From: Paraphysomonas bandaiensis
Lineage: Eukaryota > Chrysophyceae
NCBI GenBank assembly: GCA_965644295.1
Contig: CBFFRP010000100.1
Coordinates: 1-44,129 of the forward strand
Length of the DNA stretch: 44,129 nucleotides
Direction: 5' to 3'
Shown here: piece by piece, positions 10,938-22,942 of the stretch
How the letters are laid out: each line of letters opens with the position of its first letter
Position numbering within the stretch: position 1 is the stretch's first letter
Notes under the pieces: generated by a model
The model's database searches: none
What the model was told of the DNA's origin: nothing
The model's input: the letters and a program-made list of their open reading frames with translations, nothing else
Made by a program: the position numbers and the translations under genes

Positions 10938-13900
10938 ATGGATCTACAACTCCCTCCATCACTTGCTATTAGATCCTCTAGTACATCAGATGTATTTGCT
11001 GACTATACAGGAGCGGAATATGATCCACATCCGAAAGTTGCGGTCCCATTAAAGTATCCCAATAAACCGCATAAGGGTCATGGTAATGCTCCTGTGCCTA
11101 TAGAGGGCTCTGTACCAGATATTAATCTCAATCCAGAGGATTATGTCGTCAGTAATGGTCAGGCTTATCGGGTCACTCGCTCCCCTAGAGGTTTGACTGT
11201 GCCTAGTTCTGGTAAATGTATAAAACGATCATCAAGTGGGCTCACGTCTGGAGATGGTACTGCACCCAACGCATCTGAACAAGGGAAAGTCAGAATGCTT
11301 CTCAAAGCATTGGATGAGGCTAACCGTAAGATCACAGAACAGAACAATCTAATATCACGGCAACAGCAGCGCATCCATGAGCTTGAAAAGGCACTCGGTC
11401 GAGAGCCGTCTTCGGGTGGGTGCCATATTGGAATTGGCGATCCATTGGTTAAAAGTGGGTGCGCCATGCTTGCAGATGAAAATTCCTCTTTAACTCCGAG
11501 AGGACGGAACAGAATTCACACCGCTATACGCACTGAAAAAGAGCTACAGACCCGGGCAGCAGCAGCTGGTACTCCTCCTATTGTGCAACCTGCTTCTTCG
11601 CACCCATCGCCTTGCGGGAGCAGTTGTCCTGAAGGTGACCGCGAGCCTCTCACTTCTCCTCCCTCCCCAGTCCGGTTCATATCCAAACAGCGGAGCGGAA
11701 GTTACAGCAGCAGTAGTATCGGTAGCAGTGCCTATGACTCATCTCCTGATCTTTCGAATCTGCGTAAGACCAGGGGTGAAATAGCATGTACTGAGAGTCC
11801 TGTCGGTCCACGGGGTGCTCTGGCAGCACGATTAAGTATGTCTACCAAAGAGAGGCGGATGCAGGGTGGGAGGGTCAGAGGCCCGAAGACAGGTGGATCT
11901 GTATCATCAAAGCGGGGCGTTCCAGTTGGTGTACAGGGGGGTAGTGTATGCGACGGTGTAACTTCTTCGAGCCCACCCCCAGTGTATCTATATACCGGCT
12001 CCTCTAAGCCTTGCCTATTCATTGCCCACGACAATCCGCAGTTGGGGAAGAGCGTAGCGACCCTTTTGCAGACGTCTTCGGAAAGTAGCATAATGATAGA
12101 GAGTAAGGGAAGCAATGACATGACCTGCGTTATATTGGGGACCATAACTTTCAGCGGTGAAACGGAAGGTGTAATTCGGGAGGGCACTGTCGATGCTGTT
12201 GTACCTGCTGACCAGCACAGGGGCTCATACTGCATTGCATGTGAGAATATGAGCGCATTCAGGTTTCGTTTGTCTGAGGTGGAGAAGCGAATGAAGGGGG
12301 TCATAACTGAAATTAATTTATCAGCTAGGGCGGGCTCTGGCTCCGTTACAGAATGTGCGGATATCTCCTCGTCAGACCTGCTTGCTGCATTTTTAGAGCC
12401 TTGTGCGTCGCGTGTAGATGTAATTCTTGCACCTTGCCACTCAGACTCTTGGTATCCTTACTGGGAGCTGGACTCATCCACCCCCCCAGCAGAAACAGTT
12501 ATGCCCCCACCAGGAAGCAGGAGACTAGCACCTCAGTTCAGGTCAAATGGTATTGGGTATTTGCGCCTTGGAGATGATATGAGTCGATATGGAACATCCT
12601 TCCTTTCATGCGATGGGTTTCAGACGTACCTTGACAATGGTAACAGTAAAAATATTACTGGTGAGTGTCAGAAGAACGCAACTGGTAGATCTGTTCCGGG
12701 AGTACCGTTGGGTGAACTACTTAATGGTGCTGTGGGTAGTAGTGTAGGCCGCAAGAACGTGGAAGCGGGACTAGCGGTGCTGGGTGTAGGGTCTCCGAAG
12801 TCCCCCCGAAGAAGGAGGTTGTCAGGTGGAAGTAGTGTGGATCTGTCCACGGATGGTGTGTCTGGAGAAAATTGCAAGCAGAATAGTGTGCTATCAGTCA
12901 ACTCCGACCAGAGCATGCCTTTACCAGATGCTTCTGACAGAAAGATCCAAAGCAAGGAAGAACTGTTGGAGCATGTGCAAATGATTAGTCAAGTGGAAAA
13001 TACAGAAGGAACTGAGCTGAAGTGGAGCGACAGAGTTGGTATTCTTCATAAGTGTTACGAGTATATCGAAAAGTGCCTACCACTGGAACTAGATGCTGTG
13101 GCCGAAGTTGCATTTTCGATCCAAGAGCAACTGCAGCGACAGCACAACCCTCTTGTACTGAAAGAGTCCTTAGGATGTATATGTAGTCTTGCGCGTCATA
13201 TTCAGATCCTTTTATCTGCGGAGGACTTTCAGACGTGGCTGAAAGAGAAAGCTGACTCGAAGGCAGCCGTAGCTTGCAAAGCACTTATTACCTCCGCCGC
13301 CAATGCCCTGCGGCATTCCAACAGAGGCGTCAGCGATTCAGCTCGATCCGCTCTTAATTCCCTATTTATATCTGGGCAAGGCGGAGATACATACCGATCT
13401 AGAGTTCTGTTTATGATATCCTCTGTAAGCAGCGAAATCATGACTGGACCCCGCGGTGGGTCCAGTGCTGGAGTGGCCCGAGTGGTGCAATGGCTGGTGG
13501 GGATACTTGAAGACCACGCAGGGTATGTCCTATCACGGGAGAATATTGCGGAAGAGGGCCTTGCTGCCCTGGATGTAAATAGTGTAAGTGCAATATGTGA
13601 GGGTACTCCATCTCTGCTGCAGCACAGAGAAAAGTCCGTGCGTGAGGCTGCAGTCACATTGACTGCACAACTATTTGCACTGGACGTAAGACTGCATTGT
13701 GGGGTGGGTGGACTTGATAGTAGCTGCATTCCTAGGGATAAAGAGTCTCTTGCTGATTCCTTGTCATCTTCTGGTCGCTCTATTCTCATGACTGCCATAC
13801 TGGATACTGTTATATCTCAACATGTGCAGAGCAGAGTTGTGCAACGGAGCATAGAATACATCGCCCACATGTGTAGCAGAGCCAGTGGCGACAAACTCTC

Positions 13901-14680
13901 TAAAACTTCTGGTTGCTGTGATAGTAATATTAAGCCCGACCAGAATACTGCCCTCAGCAGCCTGACAGAAAAGCGATTAAGTGGTAAGCTACGCAGTCTG
14001 AAACGGAAGACCAGTCAGGTGAAGCCGCCTGCTAGAGATTCTGATCGTTCTACTAGAAGCTCGCAGAATGGCACGTATGATGTAGATATTCCTCGTCTTT
14101 CCAGTATGCTATTCGAAGCTAAACTTATACTCCGAAGCCCTGTGCTGAATACAAAGCAAGCGTGGGAACAATTTTCTGAGGTATTTTATATGCATAGTGT
14201 GAATAGCTTGTAATAGTAATTTCCAGACGGTCAGTAACGCTCCTGTATTTTTTCGAGTACTCGACGCCACCGCCCAGTTGCTATATATGCCTCCAGGATC
14301 TCTTCTGCGGCGTCTGTTACCGTTTGATGAGAACACTTCCTCAACCGATCAGAGCGATGTCAGTTCGCAGGACGCTCTACAAGATATTCTTTCCGGCGAG
14401 GGTGGTAGTGTTGTTGACCCCCAGGTGCTGTCGTCCCTCCAAAATAGTGCAAAAAATATCAGGGGGACTATACGAGTGAAGATGGCTGACGAGGCTGATC
14501 TAAAGCAGGTATGCATAAGAACTTAAGAAGTTTTGTTTTTATATGACGTTCTCACAGGCGGAAACTGCGGTCGAACAATTAAATGCCTTTCGCGTAGCGG
14601 TGTTGGACGCATGTTCTAAATCTAGCACGAGTGAGCGTTGTGTGCACCCCTGTGAGCTCATAGATAGTATAACTGTTTAG
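10938..14680 (+). CDS. TOG/HEAT-repeat (CLASP-like) microtubule-associated protein
   Basis: Three exons: 10938-14180, 14227-14508 and 14558-14680. Introns are 46 and 49 nt, all phase 0, and the product is 1,215 aa. The N-terminal two thirds is low-complexity Ser/Pro/Gly-rich sequence with one short predicted coiled coil (KALDEANRKITEQNNLISRQ, about 120-155). From about residue 675 comes a helical HEAT-type array opening with WSDRVGILHKCYEYI, the W-x-x-R signature of TOG/CLASP domains, followed by ACKALITSAANALRH and further helices. TOG domains bind tubulin, so a cytoskeletal role is likely, but I cannot tell CLASP from crescerin/TOGARAM-type proteins. The ATG at 10938 is preceded by an in-frame stretch without coding character. 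Confidence 0.7.
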
Positions 14681-16301
14681 TATATATATCGCATGTAGTT
14701 AATGACAGCGTGTGGCGTGTATATGTTTATTAAATGTGAGCCACAGCAAGTAGTGGGGAAAAGTTTCATATATTCACCTGATATCTCCAGGTGCTCAAGG
14801 TGTAATATTACGATAATTATACATAAGCTGTCACTCTGCTTTATTGTGTGACAACATGTTGCCTTTAGGCAACGTGTGGAATGTAGAATTATGGTGCGAT
14901 CACGCGATCACAGAGTTACTCACTTCATAGTGGTTGCGTTGGAGAAAATTATAAATTATACTTTGGTGTAGTGCACGCTGTATCAGCGGAAAAGACATTG
15001 CTCACAAAGCTTTAAGTATCATCTCAAAGTGCGACACTGGACACTAAGTAGCTAAGTAGTATGCACGACCTCTTATCTTATATGGTGCATTCGTGCATTC
15101 CTTTACGGTTTACGGTTAGAAAGTTTAATGTATGTATGTATTGCTCGGAGAGTTCGGTTTAAAGTGGTTAAGTGTCAAATAGATATTCAGTAGCTCTATT
15201 GCCATTATCACTGCTTCAAATGTGGAAAGTGGAAACTGTACTATAAACTATAAAGTGAAGAAGTAATACGTAAACTCATTCTACATACACAAGTATCATA
15301 ATAAATAATATGTAGATGACCATCAATACCCGTCTCAACAAAAATAAACATTGATCGAGGGTGCATTGTTGATATCCCATTGTCCTGATGCAATCATTTC
15401 TGGGGTATTCTTGGAGTCCAGGTAACTTGTACAGTCCTCGTACTGCTGTTTTCACGTAGCCAGTATGAATGTTGTCCTATAAACTCACCTGCGCCGTCAG
15501 TCCTTTGCAGCTTCAGTCCTTGTTTCACTAGTTAGATCACCACTATATCCTTCATGTATTTCAATACGTCACTCCCGCTTTTGGTTTCTAATTCTTATTA
15601 ATGCTCATAGTTTCTTTGCATCGCTGTGTTTAGAGATGAACACATGCTTGTTAGAACCTTCATCGTGAGTGAACTGAGCCCCCCTCGCTCACTGGGGCTA
15701 TCGTCAAAGTTGATAACATGGCGTGTAGTCTTAAAGTTTTGTTTGATGAGTTTATGCAGTGTGTATATATACATCCGCCATGTGTGTATGTGTGTGTGTA
15801 TGTGTATTAAAGGGTCATTACTGATGCAGGTAATCGTTATGTGGGTTACTCAGATCATCAGATTCATAGCTGCCACAGACATTGTTTGATTCGGGATTCT
15901 TTACAAGATTGGAGTGAATGATATCACAGATATGCGCCTGTAGCGGCTCTATGAGCTGGATGTGTATGTATATACTCACACAACTACTCGTACTATCCTA
16001 CTGTACTGTGACAGTGGTATATACGTACGATGTGTACATAAATAGCAGAGTACGCTTTATCTATACATGACTTCAATGAAATATTTGTATTCGAATATTT
16101 TCTATGAATATGCTGCTACATCGTCTACAGTATGCATATATACATACATACATACATGTGTACATACATACATATACATACATACACGCACATGCATCCA
16201 GTCCAGTCTCTCATATATATATGCGATTACAGGACATCCATATAGATATATAGCAGATTGACTATGTCTTAACTTCTCATCGAATCAGACACTTATTATC
16301 A
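14681..16301. other. 1.6-kb intergenic stretch, no gene recognised
   Basis: I see no ORF with family resemblance on either strand. The stretch contains a small palindrome GATCACGCGATC (about 14898), a GC-rich stem (AGCCCC...GGGGCT, about 15677-15702), GT-rich and TACA repeats (15780-15810 and 16130-16190). A non-coding RNA gene cannot be excluded, but no U-snRNA or tRNA core sequence was found by eye. Confidence 0.45.
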
Positions 16302-16842
16302 ATGGAAAACATCTCCTCATCTGTACAATATAAACTAGATGAAAACAATAAGCTTCTTATGCAGTGGGAGTCCATATTAGACTGTAAAGGTACACACCTC
16401 TCGATACATAACCACATACATCACACACATACATACATACAGAATGGTCTACTAGAGAGAACTTAAATAAATGCACGATATGCAGAAAGAAACTACATGA
16501 TAATTTAGCAGTGTTGGCTAAACTAATGGAAGTACAGGTGAGGGAGTGTGTGTATTGGCTGGTAAGTGACACTATGAATCATATGGTTATATGCAGATGA
16601 AAAGACATAAAGAGAAAAAACATGCTGCAAATCAGTCAGCGATAGCAGCCTCTCAACAGAGTTCTTTGAAAGTACCTACACAAACTACTGTCACACTGCC
16701 AGGTGTGCAAACTGAACAAAGTAAGCCTCATGATGATCAGAATAATTCTAAAGTGGAAACATCTGAAACATCGGCGCCCTCATATTCTCAGTCAGTTGAA
16801 ACCACTTCTGTCCTTGGCAAACGCTCATCACAAGATAGTTGA
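16302..16842 (+). CDS. Small 142-aa protein with one CxxC, function unknown
   Basis: Three exons: 16302-16389, 16443-16537 and 16597-16842. Introns are 53 and 59 nt and phases agree. I do not recognise the family. The N-terminal half is helical, with an aromatic WESIL segment and a single CTICRKKLH motif (C-x2-C), which could pair with another cysteine or histidine for zinc but is incomplete alone. Then come a basic KRHKEKKHAA stretch and a Gln/Ser/Thr-rich tail ending GKRSSQDS. The dense microsatellite just upstream suggests the promoter is the TACA-rich DNA at 16130-16200. Evidence that it is a gene rests on three phase-compatible exons with good splice sites. Confidence 0.6.
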
Positions 16843-17743
16843 TATAGAATGTGTTCTGTGTATTGTAGTTGTCAGCATTGACAATTGTAGATGGAGTACA
16901 AGCCTATGAATCACCTGCTGATTAAACGGTATACTGTTGAGTAAATATCATGTGAAGTGAAATTATTTCAAGCGATATGAGTAAGTATGTTGGTATTTGT
17001 TATGTTAGGAATTTATCATTGTTTGCTTGCATACCTATCGTGGGAGTAAGAATAATCGTTTTGGCCATTCAAAAATATGATATGTCCACTCTGTTCAGTA
17101 GGTCTAAAATCTACCTCGGTCTCGTGTTCGTTTTCGTAAGCTGTGTATATCTCATGGTAAAACTATCTGTTGGATTATTAAGTATAGAGATCAACTGCGT
17201 GTATAACAGTTGATTACAGAGTACAGTACAAATGTACATCATATCATTCAACATAAGATCTTACATCAGTACTTACACTGCATATCTAAGAATACTTTCC
17301 ATGCTATCATGGGTGTCCTTATGGCTATTAATATCTTTTATTCCGTTACATCTGTGACACATACACACATTCTACAATCTACAATTTATCTCATCGATCT
17401 TTTAGTAGTTCTGCTGATAATTCGGTGATGAGTACAGTAGTTGAAGATTGAAGATATTAGTATTTCATGGGGCCAATGATGTGTATTATGTAAATTGAAG
17501 TGTAGTAGCTGTATAAGGTCATCACAAAAGTGTTTATCGAATAGCCCGATAAATATTCATGTACATGCTGTTGGTTACGATAACATAATGTAATTGAAAT
17601 GCCGTCACATTACATCATTATTACTACAACCTACTACAAGGCAACGGCAAAAATTATTCACAAGAAAATATCATAGATATAGCCCACATTCTGGTGGATA
17701 GGTTCCATATTATACAATAAATAGTACAATAGTTGTTATGTAC
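16843..17743. other. Convergent intergenic stretch
   Basis: This lies between the 3' ends of the small CxxC protein gene (+) and the CBS gene (-). Two hydrophobic plus-strand frames (16977-17213 and 17210-17428) are short, unrelated to anything recognised, and in a position expected for 3' UTR. I treat them as chance. Confidence 0.45.
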
Positions 17744-17989
17744 TTATTCCTGATTAGAACTGTTCTGTGCGACTTGCATTCCAGCCCTTGTCAGTTGTTG
17801 GCGTTTTTCCATTTGAATAAGCTCTTTTGCTATATCTCTAATAGATATCACTCCAAGCACTTCCCCTTGGGTATTTACGACAAACCTTTAAAATAGTCAT
17901 TCAACAACTTACGAAGCATGTAATACTTACGACTTGGATGATCGATATTGATGCATTACTTCCAGTGCAGTTGCAATTGTGTCATGAGC
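17744..17989 (-). other. Terminal CBS motif of the 24-exon gene
   Basis: The last two exons encode a classical CBS half: a helix (TIATALEVMHQYRSSK), then F-V-V-N-x-x-G-E-V-L-G-V-I-S-I-R-D-I-A, followed by a short basic and Gln/Asn-rich tail. This is the clearest family match in the protein and anchors the domain assignment. Confidence 0.85.
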
Positions 17990-20900
17990 CTAGAACTGAG
18001 TCACAACAGCAATCACTCTCTATGTAAATAATACCTGTATAACTCCCATTTCCAGAAACCACTTTTTTAATTTCTCATGCTTCGCAGCTCGCTAGGTATA
18101 ACTACTTTAGGACAAGTTACCTAACCATTGCAGTAATACCTCGGCTTGGCGGCGAATTTCATCCTCAGCTGTACTTGGACGCTTTGTAGATCCCACTGGG
18201 CTAGACGGACCGCTATTTTTATGCGAAAGGGCCATGCCCTTGTTTCTGAAAAGGAAGAAATGATCTCAACACGACGCTAATCAAATAGAACTCACCCTCT
18301 AGAAGACCCCCTTGAAGAACGAGAGTCCATTCGGTTTATGACAACGTCTTCTGACGTTGCCGTTGCACTGCGTTGATAATAAGCAATGAATGGAGTTCAA
18401 TATTCAATCACCACCTGCTCTGAGTTCTATGACGGGACACTCCATAAGCAGCCCCCTTTACACCTAGTTGTGAGTGAGTTTCACTTGTTTCTGACTCATC
18501 GCTATCACTGAAACATATATCAAACAGTAGTCAAAATAAGTATACATCACTCTAACATTACCTATCAGTGGTGCTTGAGTCGTCAGTTGTACTTTCATCA
18601 CTTTCGTTGAGGTCTTCAAGTGATGGTGGCTTGTCAGACATGAACTCATCAAAATCTACACAACTGTCAAACAAGTATGACACCAACAAATACTTAACCT
18701 TTGATATGTATGCCTATGATGCCACATTCTTTGAGTGGACTCAGTAACATGCTAAAAATCGAGAAGTTTGAGATGCTATTGAAGTCGATAGCCTGTAGAT
18801 AGTCAATGTTAAACAACTTTGCAAGACATTAGACTTCTACATCAAGGTATCCTCTGGTGAACGCCACTCTCAAATCCTCCCGGGTAAGATGCCTGAGTCC
18901 TGGTCTATAGAGATGTCATTGAATTTCAAAACAGTATGTCATTACGCACTTAATAATGTGTTCTCTCCACGCCCACCAGAATTCTGAGATGCATTTGGCA
19001 TCAAGCCTATTCGAATTACGACTGTCAGAAGGGATTGAGGTGAACAGCTCACTATTCACCTGCCGCACCACCGGCCCATTTCATCGACAATAGCCGCAGC
19101 TTCAACTTTTCGCTGCGCAGTACAGTTAAATTTAAAACAGAGTCACTCAATATGACCTCAGCTAGAATTTGAATTGCACTTCCAAAATTACTAGACACAT
19201 CTACAAGCACTGGACTTCTCATCATACCACTCTCTTCAACAGTCATCGCCGATAGCTTGCCAAGTATCTGAAACAAAGATATGTAAATGTAAATTTTCGG
19301 GATTCATAGGCTACCTCGTGAGAATACAACCGCAGAAAAGATGCCATTTTGGTTGTCGTAATAATATGTGATACTACATACGCAAGTTAGTCTGTATACA
19401 TAAATCTAACGAAGGTACCCGTACCTTTATACGGCTCTATTCTTGATGCTGCAACTGGAACATTACGATAACCCTTAGCCATCATATCCAACACATTATA
19501 CACGAACTAATAAAAAAAATTATAACGAAACCATGCGCATTCATATTTCGTGCCTGATCTGTCTGGTATATGTTGTGACAACTATACATCACTTCACATC
19601 TTTGGGGTCCTGTCGGCGAGTCAGAATCTGCATGCAATTTTTAAAGAGTACAAAGGGGAAAAACAACTAACTTGGCGTAATTTTTTTCAATAAGCTCTGC
19701 ATGGTACAGCCAGCAAACTCCATTGCCAACTTAACAAAAATAACCCCATCATAAAACGCACAAGCGATTATCACACTGACCTCTTGCCACTGATTTTGCA
19801 CGGATCCACCAAACGACGATCTTCTATTTCTGTTCGCTACATACAAGGCATTAAATAAAATAGGGATCGTAGATTATAAGCAACATACACTAACCTAGAG
19901 TTGGCATTGCAAACATGAGACTTCCACGCAAAGAAGTGGGAGAGACAAGATCTCTTCTGTAACTCGTGCGTCTATTTCGTACAGCACCCGAATAACACAT
20001 TGCTTTGAGCAAAGCACATACTAACATACCTGTCTTCTGTAGGATTAACTACACCGGCAGAACTCTTCCGTTTCTCAGAAAGGGCAGACACTGATAATCT
20101 AGGCACGGCGGGTTGAAGAATGGTTTTCGGGCAAGCTTCAGCAAGCCACAACAGGATCTAAATATTATGTCAGCCCAGGCTTAGCGACCTGTACTTTAAG
20201 CACAACTCACAGTAAACTCATCTACAATCGCATGTAGATGAAACGTGCTTGCCGGATGTCCTGCCATCTCAATTCTCTCTGCTTCTGCAGCGGCCATGAG
20301 TGCCTTTTCATTCGCCTTTATCACTTGCGAACTCGTCATTGTGCGCTTGTTCTCGCCCCCCTCAGCTCTCGGAACAGGTTGGTGGTTTATAATAGTGTTA
20401 GTCACAGATATAGATGTGGCCGTGGCACTATCAGGAGCGGATAATGCTGTGTACACTGGCAGGGCAGATTTTCCCGAGCAAAAAATGAGCTGTGCATCCA
20501 GTAGAACAAAAATAACAAACACATTACATAAATGAACACGTTGGCAAAGCAGTAACAGCACCTCGAGTATCGAGAACACAGTCGTGTTGACATGAACCTG
20601 CGGTAGCGAATGTAGCCAAGAATCGTCGTACATATCCATTATAGTGAAGCGCCAAAGGGGAAGCCTCGATTTTGGCCGTGTTTGGTTCTGCACATACACA
20701 GCCATGATTAGGTCAATAGCAATCAATATACGCGTACTTACATTCGAAGCCATGAGTTTGGACTCCGCCAGCATATTGGTAACTGCTGAAGTAGAATACG
20801 AACTGGTGGTGACAGACTACACGTACGATGATGTTTCATATATGTGTCAAAAGAATATACGACCTGTGGTGATAAGCTCATCTGCAACAAAGAGTCCGCC

Positions 20901-21598
20901 AACATCGACACAGCGTGATTCTCCTGCACACTCTGCATCACATCTGCAAACCGCAGCGATCCTCCAGTGTCCCTCTCTTCCACCTCAGAAGACATATTGA
21001 GAATCTCATTTTCTGTTCTCTGAGCTGACTTCAAATGCTTTACACATGCTGCAGCTGCATCTCCTGCAACATCTCTCATACACACTTCCATGTCGAATAT
21101 GCTGTGCATCCCATCCAATACATGCCGAAACCAACGAGCAAAACATGCCTATTAAACATATTATCATATCCCATATTACACTAGTAAAACATACCTCTGA
21201 ATTTTCTTGTTTACCCTCAAAATAAAGATGATAAAAGAAATTAATCTTAGCAGTAACTGAATCTACACAGAATAAAGCTAATATACAAAATGTTGGATAT
21301 GGATCAACTACACGATATCCTTTTGGTAAAAACATTTTAAAATGAATATCAGAATCTTTAAATATATGTCCAAATATCTGTTTAATTTTATGATTAATGA
21401 TATATTGGGTTCTATATTGGAGGTCTTTACCTCATCAAACTCTTCTCTGTTTACACTCTCTTTACCATCTAATTCCATTCCTGTTATCCAGAAATCAGCT
21501 GCTTCTCTAATATCCACAAGTTTAGATGTTAAATATTCATTAAAATATTTTGGTTTCTTAATATTTTTTGTATGAGGTGTACTAATATCGTTCCCCAT
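17744..21598 (-). CDS. 24-exon gene: N-myristoylated EF-hand-like / CBS-domain protein, 896 aa
   Basis: I assembled 24 exons whose phases all agree: 21598-21431, 21377-21195, 21148-20827, 20785-20742, 20687-20562, 20489-20211, 20157-20030, 19971-19895, 19836-19781, 19729-19672, 19627-19593, 19506-19425, 19373-19315, 19267-19053, 19021-18950, 18904-18835, 18792-18699, 18655-18562, 18507-18415, 18367-18296, 18245-18140, 18091-18035, 17989-17931 and 17885-17744. The start MGNDIS fits an N-myristoylation signal. Residues about 35-110 resemble an EF-hand-type helical region (VNREEFDEIFGHIFKDSD). CBS-like segments lie at about 493-611 (VLDMMAKGYRNVPVA, then KMASFLRLYSHE) and 831-896 (AHDTIATALEVMHQYRSSKS, then FVVNTQGEVLGVISIRDIA), separated by an acidic Ser/Asp-rich linker. 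CBS pairs usually bind adenine nucleotides. Exon 4's acceptor and the 31-nt intron are least certain. Confidence 0.65.
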
Positions 21599-22942
21599 GT
21601 TTAGATATGAGATACCCTGTTGATGATATGTATGTATAGTGTATAGAGGGGTGTGTAGAGATATAGAGAGAGAGATATGCTGATAGTCTTATATACTAAC
21701 ACACTTCAGTCTTGTGAATAGGCTTGTTGGCTATTGGCTATCTATATGAAGTCGAAGTACAATCATATCGAAGTCAACTTGATAACGTTCCTTACAGACA
21801 TCCCACTATACATACATGTACACTGCTGTACATATATACACAGCAGTATACAACACGGATATATGGGAACATACAGTAGCGTATATCATGTAACGTCCCG
21901 TTTGTCCCAATAAACTCTTCAGCTGTATACAGCAGTATACATTGCTGTATATAGAGAAACGGCTCCTCTGTCATGCATATCTCAACAGTGAAGCAGAGGA
22001 TATCAGCATATCTTAAACTATTTCTGCCATAAGGAGTGTATATTCCAGAATATGGAGGTAATTTTGGTGCACATATTTCTACGCTTTTAACGATAATCTA
22101 TCTGCACAATGCGTGTATCAATAGAAGTGGGACTATACTGCACCTGCAGTATAGACACGATGCTGCAATTGACTATGCTTGCATTGCACTCGTCACATAT
22201 GATACAAAAGCCGTAGCTATTACCAGATTGTAAGATGAATTTATGGCAGAGTACTGCGAAGTGTCTGACACTTTGGTGAGAATATTTTGGATGTCAAGAG
22301 CGCGATAGTGGTTATTGCTACACTGTGATTGTAAAAACATATAAAATATACGCTATCTTGATGAAACTATGTTTAAGAATACCATAATTGTAAACATAGA
22401 TATAACATTCTTGTGTTATTTTTTAAGATTTTACATCAAAGGACTTGATAACTGCCTAAACGCCAAAATTCAGTGTTATAGTATTCACGTGTTCAAAAAC
22501 ATATGCCTTTTCCTAATGAAATACACTTATGAGTACTTATTACTATTATTGTTAGGTATAATAATACGCCCAGGCAGGTTAGCTAATGTTATTGAAAAGG
22601 ATGTATGATATCTGACAACAATGTATTATGTATTCTCCCCTAGCAATTGTAAACTGTAGAAATTAACCACTGATAGAAAACAGAATTTCAATATCTACCT
22701 CATGAGAATGGAATATTATAGTCGTAGAAGTATTGTCTAAATATAAAAGTGTCGAAGGCATGCACATTCTGAGCAGTCAATACAACTTGCAACCAAATTA
22801 TAACGACTTCATGTGTATTTGTATTGAGTCAAGAGCTGTAGATATTTAGACAGATTATCTATTGACAATAAAACACCAACGACTTCAGTTGACAATCAGC
22901 GTACAGCGAAACCACATCACACTACTATACAAAAATGCTACT
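21599..22942. promoter_or_regulatory. Intergenic region upstream of the 24-exon gene
   Basis: The part next to the ATG (21780-21960) holds a dense cluster of the shared word: ACACTGCTGTA (21820-21830), ACAGCAGTATA (21840-21850), TACAGCAGTA (21928-21937) and ATTGCTGTA. From 22000 to 22942 I see no gene; this is presumably 3' flank of the giant minus-strand gene. Regulatory function is inferred. Confidence 0.4.

Noticed and set aside
11732-12304. 190-codon minus-strand frame
   Set aside because: Antisense to the TOG/HEAT protein; no independent support.
15620-15710. Possible structured RNA (AGCCCC...GGGGCT stem)
   Set aside because: One short GC stem without conserved snRNA, snoRNA or tRNA boxes; not enough to call.
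16130-16200. TACATACA arrays as a CRISPR- or telomere-like repeat
   Set aside because: Simple 4-bp microsatellite without spacers; similar tracts occur in many intergenic regions of the window.
16977-17428. Two short hydrophobic plus-strand frames that could be membrane peptides
   Set aside because: No homology, different frames, and located in convergent 3' DNA; hydrophobicity follows from AT-rich codons.
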